The position numbers were made by a program, and so were the translations under genes. The notes beneath the pieces were generated by a model. That model searched no databases. It was not told where the DNA came from and was given only the letters and a program-made list of their open reading frames with translations. 22,500 nt of DNA from Theodoxus fluviatilis (Eukaryota; Mollusca; Gastropoda; Cycloneritida; Neritidae), in assembly GCA_034096865.1 (NCBI GenBank), contig JAWQFJ010001129.1, positions 1-22,500 of the forward strand, given 5' to 3'. Positions 11,101-17,508 of the stretch are shown piece by piece; the stretch's first letter is position 1; each line of letters opens with the position of its first letter.

Positions 11101-12302
11101 GTCTGTGTGGTGCAGGTTTGCGGTGGACTGGGTCCCCGAGGAGAACTGTCTGCGGGCCATAGTCGGACAGGGAGGCAGCATTGTGTGCACATCTGGCCGT
11201 CCCCCCCACCTACCCCCTCAGCAGGGACATCACCCTCACCAGCATCCAGGGGGAAGACATTCCTGACCTGACCCAGCTGAAGGTAGTGGATTAGCTCATC
11301 CTTTAGGAAAAAAAAGAAGTTGTGGTTACTGTATTCTAGTCAATTCCTTTTTTTTTCTGCTGACCTTTTTTTATAGATTGTGCAAAGAAAAAATAGACAA
11401 AAAGAAGAGAGTAAATGGTGAACTTTATTCTGTTGCATCTTTAATAATAATAATAATTTATTATATTTATAATGCGCCTTATCCAGTGGTTCTAAGCGCA
11501 CTTAGGCCTCGGTTTATTAAGGTCTCATCCGAAGGACCTGGGGAGAGGCCCTGAGGAGGGCCGTTTGGTAGCCCTAAAGAGGGCCATTTGGTACCCGGTT
11601 TCACTCCTGGGTGGGGAGAAGCAATGGGAGTTAAGCATCTTGCTCAAGGATGCAATTCTGGGGACCGCGCGGCTTCGAACGCCGCACCCACTGGCCACAG
11701 CGGCTGTAGGTCCAGCGCGCTAACCACTCGGCCACCTCACCTCCCTGCAAGCAATCAAGAAATTCATTATCTGAGTTTAAATATTTTTTCTCCAGTGAAA
11801 CAGAAAGTTCAAGCTGACCTACCAAACCCCTTTTATTATGGGGGGGCCATGTTACCACAACCAAAAAAAATTTTTTTTTTGGGGGGGTCTTAGTGCTAGA
11901 CAAATTGACGTATTGTAGAAATGAATGATCCATTTCTTTCAGAATAAAGAGGTGTATTGTTGTCCGTGTGAGGTCGGGATTGAAAGATTTGATACAGAGT
12001 TAAAACCTTACTGGTACAAATGGAGAACAGCTCACGGGTAGAGGTTTTCTTCATCAGCTGGAAGTTAAGCTCACAGATATTTCAAGGCCTCTTCATCCGT
12101 GGGTGCTGTTATGCGGTGTGAAGAATGGATGCTGGGATAGACTAGGGAGACCTATTTCTTCCCCAACCTGTAGAGATTGTATGCTTTTCCTAGGATTACT
12201 TTAGTGAACAAAGTGTTTTCTGTTTTTCCTTGCCAGCCTCAGCATGGATCGTCACTACAGGAGTGGGTTTGCTTCCTTGAGGACGAGTTTGGAAAGCCTT
12301 GA
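1331..12302 (+). CDS. Coiled-coil protein with C-terminal RWD-like region, candidate kinetochore component (11 exons)
   Basis: Exons: 1331-1365, 2511-2607, 3242-3353, 4574-4681, 5084-5148, 6725-6829, 7756-7952, 9052-9235, 9832-9953, 11116-11282, 12237-12302. Every junction has GT and AG ends and all split codons join, except for one surplus C in exon 10. With that base discounted the product is about 418 aa. Residues ~82-250 are charged and helical with a coiled-coil look ([36 protein letters not shown]). Residues ~250-330 start LEKLSGIQL and then [10 protein letters not shown], resembling the beginning of the Spc25 RWD fold. Residues ~330-418, with a [14 protein letters not shown] strand and a closing helix ([12 protein letters not shown]), could be a second RWD fold. 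Tandem RWD folds after a coiled coil are known in CENP-O, CENP-P and KNL1. The kinetochore role is inferred from this layout only, and I cannot match a named family. The 3' end faces NGLY1. Confidence 0.75.
1366..2510 (+). other. Intron 1 of the coiled-coil gene
   Basis: No further exon seen. A CACGTG E-box lies at 1403-1408. The (TCTG)n array at about 1745-2270 fills the middle. Confidence 0.6.
1745..2270. repeat. (TCTG)n microsatellite with TG-rich interruptions
   Basis: About 525 bp dominated by the tetranucleotide TCTG/CTGT with blocks of TGTG. It is purest near 1870-1950. All three plus frames are open because the repeat lacks stops, which gives spurious Cys/Leu/Ser/Val ORFs. Confidence 0.95.
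2511..2607 (+). CDS. Exon 2, coiled-coil/RWD-like gene
   Basis: The acceptor TTGCTTGACAG and donor GTAAGT are both strong. It completes the Glu codon and encodes [20 protein letters not shown] and onward to KLER, ending in phase 0. Confidence 0.8.
3045..3200 (-). repeat. Dispersed repeat family 2, copy 1
   Basis: Read on the minus strand it shares CAGCTGGAACCCC, then TTTCAGGCCTGCTCC, TAGCTCTGC and CAGATCCAA in the same order as copies at about 10593-10885 and 20455-20700. It ends about 40 bp upstream of exon 3. Confidence 0.6.
3242..3353 (+). CDS. Exon 3, coiled-coil/RWD-like gene (needed for phase)
   Basis: Exon 2 ends in phase 0 but exon 4 needs one carried base. This exon (acceptor GATGTTGCAG, donor GTACGG) begins in phase 0 and ends with one base, G, which joins TT of exon 4 to give Val. 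It encodes [20 protein letters not shown] and then a Pro-rich stretch. The polypyrimidine tract is weak, so confidence is lower than for its neighbours. Confidence 0.65.
3505..3720 (+). mobile_element. tRNA-derived SINE, plus orientation
   Basis: A tRNA-like box A (GGCCTAGTGGTTAGTGCC) is at 3508-3525. The core common to the other copies follows (CCTTGAACAAGATGCTTAAT, then CCACCCAGGAGTAAAACTGG with GGTACC). Located in intron 3 of the coiled-coil gene. The 3' boundary is approximate. Confidence 0.65.
3827..3870 (+). mobile_element. 5'-truncated CATC-tailed retroposon
   Basis: GGCCTTAAATTGCCTACAAA, then GCTGATAGGCCATAAAAC, matches the 3' end of the copies at 4260-4460 and 17307-17497. It runs straight into the CATC satellite, which appears to be its expanded tail. 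Confidence 0.65.
3871..4142. repeat. (CATC)n followed by (CATCC)n satellite
   Basis: About 165 bp of the tetranucleotide CATC/ATCC, then about 75 bp of the pentanucleotide CATCC from about 4036 to 4112, then degenerate CATC. It lies directly after a truncated CATC-tailed retroposon. The reverse strand gives a false Trp-Met-Asp-Gly ORF. Confidence 0.95.
4246..4474 (+). mobile_element. CATC-tailed retroposon with 14-bp target-site duplication
   Basis: The element occupies about 4260-4460 and is flanked by identical TTACTGGGTAGATC at 4246-4259 and 4461-4474. It starts near CCCCCTGTGGGTTCTGGGTA, contains AGGCGAATAACTAGGGACAC, and ends GCTGATAGGCCGTAAAAC plus a short CATC tail. The long direct flanking repeat and simple tail indicate LINE-mediated insertion. 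No clear tRNA head is visible. Sits in intron 3 of the coiled-coil gene. Confidence 0.85.
4574..4681 (+). CDS. Exon 4, coiled-coil/RWD-like gene
   Basis: The acceptor TTTTTTCCCCCCACAG is strong and the donor is GTATGT. It encodes [20 protein letters not shown] and continues as coiled coil, ending with a one-base split Ser codon. Confidence 0.8.
4682..5083 (+). other. Intron 4, no recognisable feature
   Basis: AT-rich unique sequence with a short TG run near 4863-4895. Nothing else seen. Confidence 0.5.
5084..5148 (+). CDS. Exon 5, coiled-coil/RWD-like gene
   Basis: The acceptor is TTTGGCTGAAG and the donor GTGAGT. GT completes the Ser codon, followed by [20 protein letters not shown] and Lys in coiled-coil style, ending in phase 0. 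Confidence 0.78.
5159..5365. repeat. Two-copy tandem duplication of about 101 bp in intron 5
   Basis: GGAAGACAAAATGAAGACTT at 5159 recurs as GGAAAACAAAATGGAGACTT at about 5260. Both continue through GTGTCCTATGTA and GGCATAGGCTTTCCTC to CTCGCTAGTAAATGG. It begins about 10 bp after the exon 5 donor, which is not duplicated. Confidence 0.85.
5761..5815. repeat. Poly(C)/poly(T) tract facing a poly(G) tract
   Basis: A long C run and T run are followed about 25 bp later by a long G run. The C and G runs could pair as a hairpin or form a G-quadruplex. The exact run lengths may be unreliable. Confidence 0.8.
6005..6630 (+). mobile_element. 5'-truncated LINE fragment with (ATT)n tail
   Basis: The frame at 6013-6372 encodes the well-known C-terminal tail of non-LTR retrotransposon ORF2: [20 protein letters not shown], then [37 protein letters not shown] and [15 protein letters not shown] short TG-rich 3' region and a TTA/ATT repeat (6608-6630) follow, as in CR1/L2-like tails. 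No polymerase core remains, so it is a dead copy in intron 5. The 5' boundary is approximate. Confidence 0.75.
6725..6829 (+). CDS. Exon 6, coiled-coil/RWD-like gene
   Basis: The acceptor TGTATTGTTTCAG is strong; the donor GTGGGG is weaker. Exactly 35 codons in phase 0, including [20 protein letters not shown] and EECMEKK. Confidence 0.8.
7213..7740. repeat. Nested tandem repeat in intron 6 reaching the exon 7 acceptor
   Basis: The segment GTCATCCATTTCAACGCTAG occurs near 7218, 7540 and 7647. A 107-bp unit beginning GGTCAATTCTAATCCCCAAC is present at 7464 and 7571. Its segment CTTGTCTCCGGCACCTTCAG parallels the sequence leading to exon 7 (CTTGTCTCTGGCGTTTCTAG). A CATC-tailed retroposon is inserted in the first unit. 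Confidence 0.8.
7295..7505 (-). mobile_element. CATC-tailed retroposon, minus orientation, with 11-bp target-site duplication
   Basis: The element is about 7306-7494 on the minus strand (start CCCCTGTGGGTT, end GCTGATAGGCCATAAAACTC plus ATCC repeats). It is flanked by TACTAGCAAAT (7295-7305) and TACTGGCAAAT (7495-7505), one mismatch in 11. Length and ends agree with the other two copies. Confidence 0.82.
7756..7952 (+). CDS. Exon 7, coiled-coil/RWD-like gene
   Basis: The acceptor is GGCGTTTCTAG (non-CAG type) and the donor GTAGGC. Long helical stretch, Gln-rich ([20 protein letters not shown]), ending with a split Arg codon (AG|G). The acceptor region is itself part of a local repeat (see 7213-7740). 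Confidence 0.8.
8010..8295. repeat. (CA)n microsatellite with an internal duplication
   Basis: CA-rich for about 285 bp. The block ACACACACAGTCATGCTCAT occurs near 8095 and again near 8195. Open frames here are repeat artefacts. Confidence 0.92.
8694..8750. repeat. 14-bp short tandem repeat, about four copies
   Basis: The unit TTTCTCACTTCACR begins at 8701, 8715, 8729 and 8743. It is preceded by looser ACTCAC repeats. Confidence 0.85.
9052..9235 (+). CDS. Exon 8, coiled-coil/RWD-like gene: end of coiled coil and first RWD-like segment
   Basis: The acceptor TGTCTTTCAG is strong and the donor GTCCAG is weak. It encodes [16 protein letters not shown], then beta-type strands [10 protein letters not shown] and [11 protein letters not shown]. 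The switch from charged helix to alternating strands resembles the coiled-coil to RWD transition of Spc25. Confidence 0.78.
9400..9690. repeat. (TG)n-rich VNTR in intron 8
   Basis: Blocks of GTGTGTGTCTTTGTAA recur every ~18-20 bp from 9425 to 9483. A larger unit of about 85 bp (TGCATGTA, TGTGTTTGTGTG, GTGTCTTTGTAAGTG, GGTG-AATTGTG) is present twice, from about 9535 and 9620. Confidence 0.88.
9832..9953 (+). CDS. Exon 9, coiled-coil/RWD-like gene
   Basis: The acceptor is GGTCTGCAG and the donor GTAGGC. It encodes [20 protein letters not shown] and a helical stretch ending [10 protein letters not shown], with a split Arg codon. Confidence 0.78.
9940..10150 (+). repeat. Decayed echoes of the exon 9 end and the exon 10 start in intron 9
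   Basis: CAGCTCCATGAAAGGTAGGC at the exon 9 donor is echoed at about 10030-10050 as CAGTTCCATGCAGAGTAGGC. The exon 10 acceptor TGTGGTGCAGGTTTGC (11106-11121) is repeated exactly at 10115-10130. Confidence 0.6.
10593..10885 (+). repeat. Dispersed repeat family 2, copy 2
   Basis: Shares GCCTGCTCCAGTAGCTC, CCAGGGGCAGCCC, GAGGCTACC, GGGCATGGG and CAGATCCAA with the copies near 3.1 and 20.5 kb. It ends in an A-rich stretch (ACAACAAAAAAAATC), as a retroposon would. Confidence 0.65.
11116..11282 (+). CDS. Exon 10, coiled-coil/RWD-like gene, with a +1 frameshift in a C7 run
   Basis: The acceptor is GTGTGGTGCAG and the donor GTAGTG. It encodes [20 protein letters not shown] and on to TSGRPP. A run of seven C at 11201-11207 then shifts the frame, reaching TGA at 11264-11266. 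With six C the frame continues through [18 protein letters not shown] to LTQLK and ends in phase 0, which is what exon 11 needs. Either this is a homopolymer sequence error or a truncating allele of about 391 aa. Confidence 0.75.
11440..11749 (-). mobile_element. tRNA-derived SINE, minus orientation, most complete copy
   Basis: On the minus strand: a tRNA head GAGGTGGCCGAGTGGTTAGC (11719-11738, box A), box B-like GCGTTCGAAGCC (11671-11682), the core ATCCTTGAGCAAGATGCTTA and CCACCCAGGAGTGAAACCGG, and a TAAT/ATT-rich tail near 11443-11465. The head resembles a tRNA with a long variable arm (Leu or Ser type). Located in intron 10 of the coiled-coil gene. Confidence 0.85.
12237..12302 (+). CDS. 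Exon 11 (last), coiled-coil/RWD-like gene
   Basis: The acceptor is TTTTTCCTTGCCAG. It encodes [20 protein letters not shown] and Pro before TGA at 12300-12302. An amphipathic closing helix suits the end of an RWD-like fold. Confidence 0.72.
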   Translation, partial: PQHGSSLQEWVCFLEDEFGKP

Positions 12303-12633
12303 AGCTGCCAGAACCTGAAGACCAAGAGATGTGAACTTCGTCTCAGAATGGCACACGGAAACTACAACGGCATCCAGAAGTTGTTGCAAAGTGTTGCTGA
12401 CACTCTCATGTTACCTGTCTGTAGGGATGAGTAATCATTGCTTGAAGAATGGGGGAAACTGATTTGCAACGTCTTCATGACTAATCCTACAGTGCATAGA
12501 TAGTCCAAGGAGCAAAGATAAAGATTTAGTTTTTGTAGCAACACATCTTCTGTGTCTGGGTCAAAAACCCATTTCCATTTTATTCCCAGATCTTAGGGCC
12601 ACTTGATCAATAACTTACTGGCTCCTGATGATA

Positions 12634-13036
12634 GACAGGGAAAGGCAGAGAGGACACACACAGACAGGCAGACAGGTCACACACAGACAGGCAGAGAGGA
12701 CACACAGACAGGCAGAGAGGACACACACAGACAGGCAGAGAGGACACGCACAGACAGGCAGAGAGGACACACAGACAGGCAGAGAGGACACACAGGCAGA
12801 GAGGACACACACAGACAGGCAGAGAGGAGACAGGCAGACAGGTCACACACAGATAGGCAGAGAGGACACACACAGGCAGGCAGAGAAGACACACACAGAC
12901 AGGCAGAGGGGACACACACAGACAGGCAGAGAGGACACACACAGACAGGCAGAGAGGACACACAGACAGGCAGAGAGGACAAACAGACAGCCAGAGAGGA
13001 CACACAGACAGGCAGAGAGGACACACACAGACAGGT
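12634..13036. repeat. ACACAGACAGGCAGAGAGG minisatellite
   Basis: About 400 bp of variable-length units, roughly 19-24 bp, built on ACAGACAGGCAGAGAGGACA with different numbers of AC. Unit length varies between neighbours. Confidence 0.93.
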
Positions 13037-13117
13037 GCCAGCACCCTGGGGAGTAATCCAGCCTGGTGCTGGCGTACAGCCGCATACAAGGGTCATTCCA
13101 CTAGTGTGTGTGTGCCA

Positions 13118-13548
13118 ACACCGCCCTCAAGGGCGTCTGGTTTTACTTCTGGGAGAAGAGAGGCATCAGCCCAAGGATGCACCTCAAGGATTTGCGCAGA
13201 TTCAAACTCCATCACTCCCAGCACCAAGCCCTGAAGGGCGCCTGGTTTTACTTCTGGGTGAGGAGAGGCATGAGCCCAAGAATGCAACACAAGGATTCAC
13301 ACAGATTCAAACACCACCACTCCCAGCACCAAGCCCTGAAGGGCGCCTGGTTTTACTTCTGGGTGAGGAGAGGCATGAGCCCAAGAATGCAACACAAGGA
13401 TTCACACAGATTCAAACACCACCACTCCCAGCACCAAGCCCTGAAGGGCACCTGGTTTTGCTTCTGGGTGAGGAGAGGCATGAGACAAGGATAGAACACG
13501 AGGATTCACACAGATTCAAACACCACCACTCCCAGCACCAGGCAAGGG
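13118..13548. repeat. 105-bp x4 tandem array derived from a SINE core
   Basis: The unit starts AAGCCCTGAAGGGCGCCTGG at 13226, 13331 and 13436, with a diverged first copy near 13121. It contains GGTTTTACTTCTGGGTGAGG, CAAGAATGCAAC, and ACACAGATTCAAAC, in the order of the minus-strand SINE core at 14310-14400. Because 105 is a multiple of 3, frames stay open for 35-residue repeats in two frames. Confidence 0.85.
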
Positions 13549-14100
13549 CCTGGTCACTGGATATGAGCCCCGAATGAAGGTAGTCCACTTATCTGTGGCA
13601 AAACTATCAAACAAAAACATCTTGAGTAATTTATTATGTTTGATTAAGAACTAAAACTACGTCAATCACAAGTGCTGGTAAAAGCTAATGTCTTTACATT
13701 TTAAAACAGTGGGTCAATCAGTTGAAAAGTGGATTATAAATTTGTAGCGGGCAAAACGATTCCTGAAAATGAATTGTTTGGAAGGGCTCCCAGCAATGTC
13801 GTCTTTCTGGGAGGAGACAAACTACAGGTGTATATTGCTTGTGCATGCTGCAAAATGTAGTTTGCAAGATACACTAAAGTGCATCTTTCTGTTTGACATG
13901 TAATGTTTCACTGTATGTTCTGTTCCTGTGGATTAGCAAGTGCTATACTCTGTGCTGGCATATTCCATAGGTTCTCATTTCTTCTTGACAAATTTGCACA
14001 TGCTGATGATGGGTAGCAAGCAACCATGTCTTTTTTCCAGATAAAATCATCTTGTCCTGTACAGTTCTATTAGGTGACTTGGTGTTTCTTTTGTATGCAA

Positions 14101-14106
14101 AATAAA
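14101..14106 (+). terminator. Candidate poly(A) signal AATAAA
   Basis: Canonical hexamer followed within 15-25 bases by a GT/T-rich stretch (GTGCTTTTGTTTATATTG). It is the first convincing plus-strand signal found after the stop codon at 12302. Confidence 0.5.
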
Positions 14107-14304
14107 TAAGGTAAAGTGCTTTTGTTTATATTGTAACTGTTCCAACATTTGATGGGGGCTCAAACCACACACACTCTTACCCCCTGGTCATTGGGCTATT
14201 ATTGTAATCACTCAACACCATATCAACTCCCTGGGAAGCACACAACCAGGCTGTGGATGAATGTGCCCAAGTTAGTGTTCACAATTTTCCAGCATGGCCC
14301 TCAC

Positions 14305-14605
14305 AGATACCCGTTTTACTTCTGGGTGGGGAGTAGCAATGTGAGAAAACACCTTGCTCAAGGGAGGCAACTCTAGGATCTGTGCAGTTTCAAATGCTGC
14401 ACCCACGAGCTGCAAGCGACTGCTGGGACGTGTTTGACCCTCTCTCCGGTGGCTTTCAAAGAGCTAATAGTAATAGCTCTGTGGAAGCCTTCAGATAGAG
14501 GGGTTGAACGTACCCCTGGTCAAGCATACTGACCACTCAGCCTTCAGATAGAGGGGTTGAACGTACCCCTGGTCAAGCATACTGACCACTCAGCCACAGA
14601 GCCCT
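14305..14605 (-). mobile_element. tRNA-derived SINE, minus orientation, with internal 53-bp duplication
   Basis: On the minus strand a head TCTGTGGCTGAGTGGTCAGT (14581-14600) is followed by the core matching CCACCCAGAAGTAAAACGGG (about 14310-14330). The 53-bp segment starting CCTTCAGATAGAGGGGTTGA at 14488 is repeated at 14541, so the head is present twice. Confidence 0.78.
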
Positions 14606-15128
14606 GCAATACAAAGATATTCTTGAGATGAAAAATGTTTATTTCGTTCCGAGTGGTCGGTCATTGGCAGTTTTTTCTGCACTTGCTTCTTGTTTGGAAA
14701 AAACAACAACATTACAATGAACAATGCATGCCTTCAGTCCATTTGATGATATTCTCCATTTTGTGCTATACATATCGATGCAAGGAGACTTGCTTATCAA
14801 TCACAAGGTTTTACAGCCTATCATTCGAGGCACTTGTCAAGACAATACTATTCGTGGAAACAATACTGCTAGAATACTGAAGTTGTACAATGGAACTACA
14901 TAAGCCAGTTTCACACAATCTCTCTTCATCACAGGATCTTTGGCATCCTTCGGGTGAGAAACAACAGCTGATGAGTCTGTATCTGTTGCTCTGGGTACAG
15001 TGGATAGGGTAATAAAACAGGGATAGGACAGGGAGAACTTTGACTGTTGGAACGCCTACTAGAAGTAATGAATAAATGTGCAAGTCGAACAGAAGAAAAC
15101 GTTTGTGCAAATGTGCCAGCATAGAATG
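14606..15128. other. Intergenic DNA, no recognisable feature
   Basis: AT-rich unique sequence between the SINE and the 43-bp minisatellite. No exon, RNA gene or repeat seen. Confidence 0.45.
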
Positions 15129-15828
15129 TCACTCATGATCAAGTGTCCTCTGTATTAGGATTGGCACCATTTCACTCATGATCAAGTGTCCTCTGTATTA
15201 GGATTGGCACCATTTCACTCGTGATCAAGTGTCCTCTGTATTAGGACTGGCACCATTTCACTCATGATCAAGTGTCCTCTGTATTAGGATTGGCACCATT
15301 TCACTCGTGATCAAGTGTCCTCTGTATTAGGATTGGCACCATTTCACTCATGATCAAGTGTCCTCTGTATTAGGATTGGCACCATTTCACTCATGATCAA
15401 GTGTCCTCTGTATTAGGATTGGCACCATTTCACTCATGATCAAGTGTCCTCTGTATTAGGATTGGCACCATTTCACTCATGATCAAGTGTCCTCTGTATT
15501 AGGATTGGCACCATTTCACTCATGATCAAGTGTCTTCTGTATTAGGATTGGCACCATTTCACTCATGATCAAGTGTCCTCTGTATTAGGATTGGCACCAT
15601 GTCACTCATGATCAAGTGTCCTCTGTATTAGGATTGGCACCATTTCACTCATGATCAAGTGTCCTCTGTATTAGGATTGGCACCATGTCACTCATGATCA
15701 AGTGTCCTCTGTATTAGGATTGGCACCATTTCACTCATGATCAAGTGTCCTCTGTATTAGGATTGGCACCATGTCACTCATGATCAAGTGTCCTCTGTAT
15801 TAGGATTGGCACCATGTCACTCATGATG
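15129..15828. repeat. 43-bp minisatellite, 16 copies plus a partial one
   Basis: The unit starts TCACTCATGATCAAGTGTCC and ends GGATTGGCACCATT. First unit at 15129, last partial unit near 15817. Variants (ACTCGTG, ATGTCA) are spaced 86 bp apart, indicating a two-unit higher-order period. Confidence 0.97.
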
Positions 15829-15994
15829 AAAATGTACAAAAATCATTGATTTCCACCACAGCTCATGATACATAATTGGTTGGTAATACTAATAATAATA
15901 CTAATTTTATTTCTTGCTCTGATACATGAGAATTCTTTGTGGGGATTTTCACACCCCTGGTCGCTACTGTGCAGCACCCGGTACTGGGTTTTAC

Positions 15995-16253
15995 TCCTCA
16001 GTAGGGGAGGCAATGCGGGCTAAGCACCTTGCCCTGGGTAGGGGAGGCAATGCAGGCTAAGCACCTTGCCCTGGGTAGGGGAGGCAATGCAGGCTAAGCA
16101 CCTTGCCCTGGGTAGGGGAGGCAATGCGGGCTAAGCACCTTGCCCTGGGTAGGGGAGGCAATGCAGGCTAAGCACCTTGCCCTGGGTAGGGGAGGCAATG
16201 CGGGCTCAGCACCTTGCCCTGGGTAGGGGAGGCAATGCGGGCTCAGCACCTTG
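15995..16253. repeat. 37-bp x7 tandem array in the SINE core
   Basis: CCCTGGGTAGGGGAGGCAAT starts at 16032, 16069, 16106, 16143, 16180 and 16217, with a diverged leading copy near 15995. Units differ only at GCGGG/GCAGG and CTAAG/CTCAG. Confidence 0.96.
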
Positions 16254-16321
16254 CCCAAGGATGCAACTCTAGGATCAGTGCAGAACTGAACACTGCACCA
16301 GCCAGCCGCAAGGCGAGTGTC

Positions 16322-17160
16322 TTCACCACTGTGCTACTAGAGCCCCTACTTCACCACTGTGCTACTAGAGCCCCTACTTCACCACTGTGCTACTAGAGCC
16401 CCTACTTCACCACTGTGCTACTAGAGCCCCTACTTCACCACTGTGCTACTAGAGCCCCTACTTCACCACTGTGCTACTAGAGCCCCTACTTCACCACTGT
16501 GCTACTAGAGCCCCTACTTCACCACTGTGCTACTAGAGCCCCTACTTCACCACTGTGCTACTAGAGCCCCTACTTCACCACTGTGCTACTAGAGCCCCTA
16601 CTTCACCACTGTGCTACTAGAGCCCCTACTTCACCACTGTGCTACTAGAGCCCCTACTTCACCACTGTGCTACTAGAGCCCCTACTTCACCACTGTGCTA
16701 CTAGAGCCCCTACTTCACCACTGTGCTACTAGAGCCCCTACTTCACCACTGTGCTACTAGAGCCCCTACTTCACCACTGTGCTACTAGAGCCCCTACTTC
16801 ACCACTGTGCTACTAGAGCCCCTACTTCACCACTGTGCTACTAGAGCCCCTACTTCACCACTGTGCTACTAGAGCCCCTACTTCACCACTGTGCTACTAG
16901 AGCCCCTACTTCACCACTGTGCTACTAGAGCCCCTACTTCACCACTGTGCTACTAGAGCCCCTACTTCACCACTGTGCTACTAGAGCCCCTACTTCACCA
17001 CTGTGCTACTAGAGCCCCTACTTCACCACTGTGCTACTAGAGCCCCTACTTCACCACTGTGCTACTAGAGCCCCTACTTCACCACTGTGCTACTAGAGCC
17101 CCTACTTCACCACTGTGCTACTAGAGCCCCTACTTCACCACTGTGCTACTAGAGCCCCTA
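16322..17160. repeat. 28-bp x30 tandem array in the SINE head
   Basis: TTCACCACTGTGCTACTAGA plus GCCCCTAC is repeated about 30 times with no visible variation. On the minus strand each unit contains the box A-like stretch TAGTAGCACAGTGGTGAA. Confidence 0.97.
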
Positions 17161-17295
17161 TGGTAAGAACTCTTCAGACAAAACCAGAAAATCAATCCAG
17201 TTTTGATTAAATTTCACAACGTTAGTATGGAATATTGCAACGATTCACTACAGCCATGGATTTGATGTTCTCGTCTTGCCCTGAAAATTCATTGA

Positions 17296-17508
17296 ATCCT
17301 TGCTTCCTCCTTCCTCCTGTGGGTTCTGGGTAAGAATTGACCCACCGCGTCTCCCTACGCCATTCGTAAGAGGCGAATAACTAGGGACACCGTGACTTGA
17401 TTTGCGTTTACTCTCAACTGTTCTAGTGATTTTCGTGCTTACTGGCCTTAAATAGCCTTCAAAGGCTGATAGGCCGTAAAACGCCATCCATCCATCCATC
17501 CTTGCTTC
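17296..17508 (+). mobile_element. CATC-tailed retroposon with 11-bp target-site duplication
   Basis: The element is about 17307-17497, flanked by identical ATCCTTGCTTC at 17296-17306 and 17498-17508. Internal matches to the 4.3-kb copy include TGTGGGTTCTGGGTAAGAAT, AGGCGAATAACTAGGGACAC and GCTGATAGGCCGTAAAAC. Confidence 0.87.

Larger units (their letters stand above)
12303..14130 (+). other. Probable long 3'UTR of the coiled-coil gene
   Basis: No coding exon seen. A canonical AATAAA lies at 14101-14106 and is followed by a GT/T-rich stretch, so the transcript may end near 14125. The region contains two tandem repeats. An open frame of 324 codons at 12603-13577 is explained by those repeats. 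Confidence 0.5.
15884..17160 (-). mobile_element. tRNA-derived SINE inflated by two internal tandem arrays
   Basis: Minus-strand SINE: TAATAATAATAC-type tail at 15884-15905, core with CCGGTACTGGGTTTTACTCC on the plus strand (15968-15990), box B-like region around 16270-16300, and a head (reverse complement of CACCACTGTGCTACTAGAGC) at 16319 onward. The core segment is amplified 7 times and the head about 30 times, stretching a ~300-bp element to nearly 1.3 kb. Confidence 0.8.

Noticed and set aside
11671..11738. Possible functional tRNA gene (box A and box B present)
   Set aside because: The head continues into a SINE core and tail, and no clean cloverleaf with a clear anticodon could be drawn.
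16322..17160. Regular short repeats that could suggest a CRISPR array
   Set aside because: The 28-bp units are directly adjacent with no spacers, and the DNA is animal. This is a tandem array.
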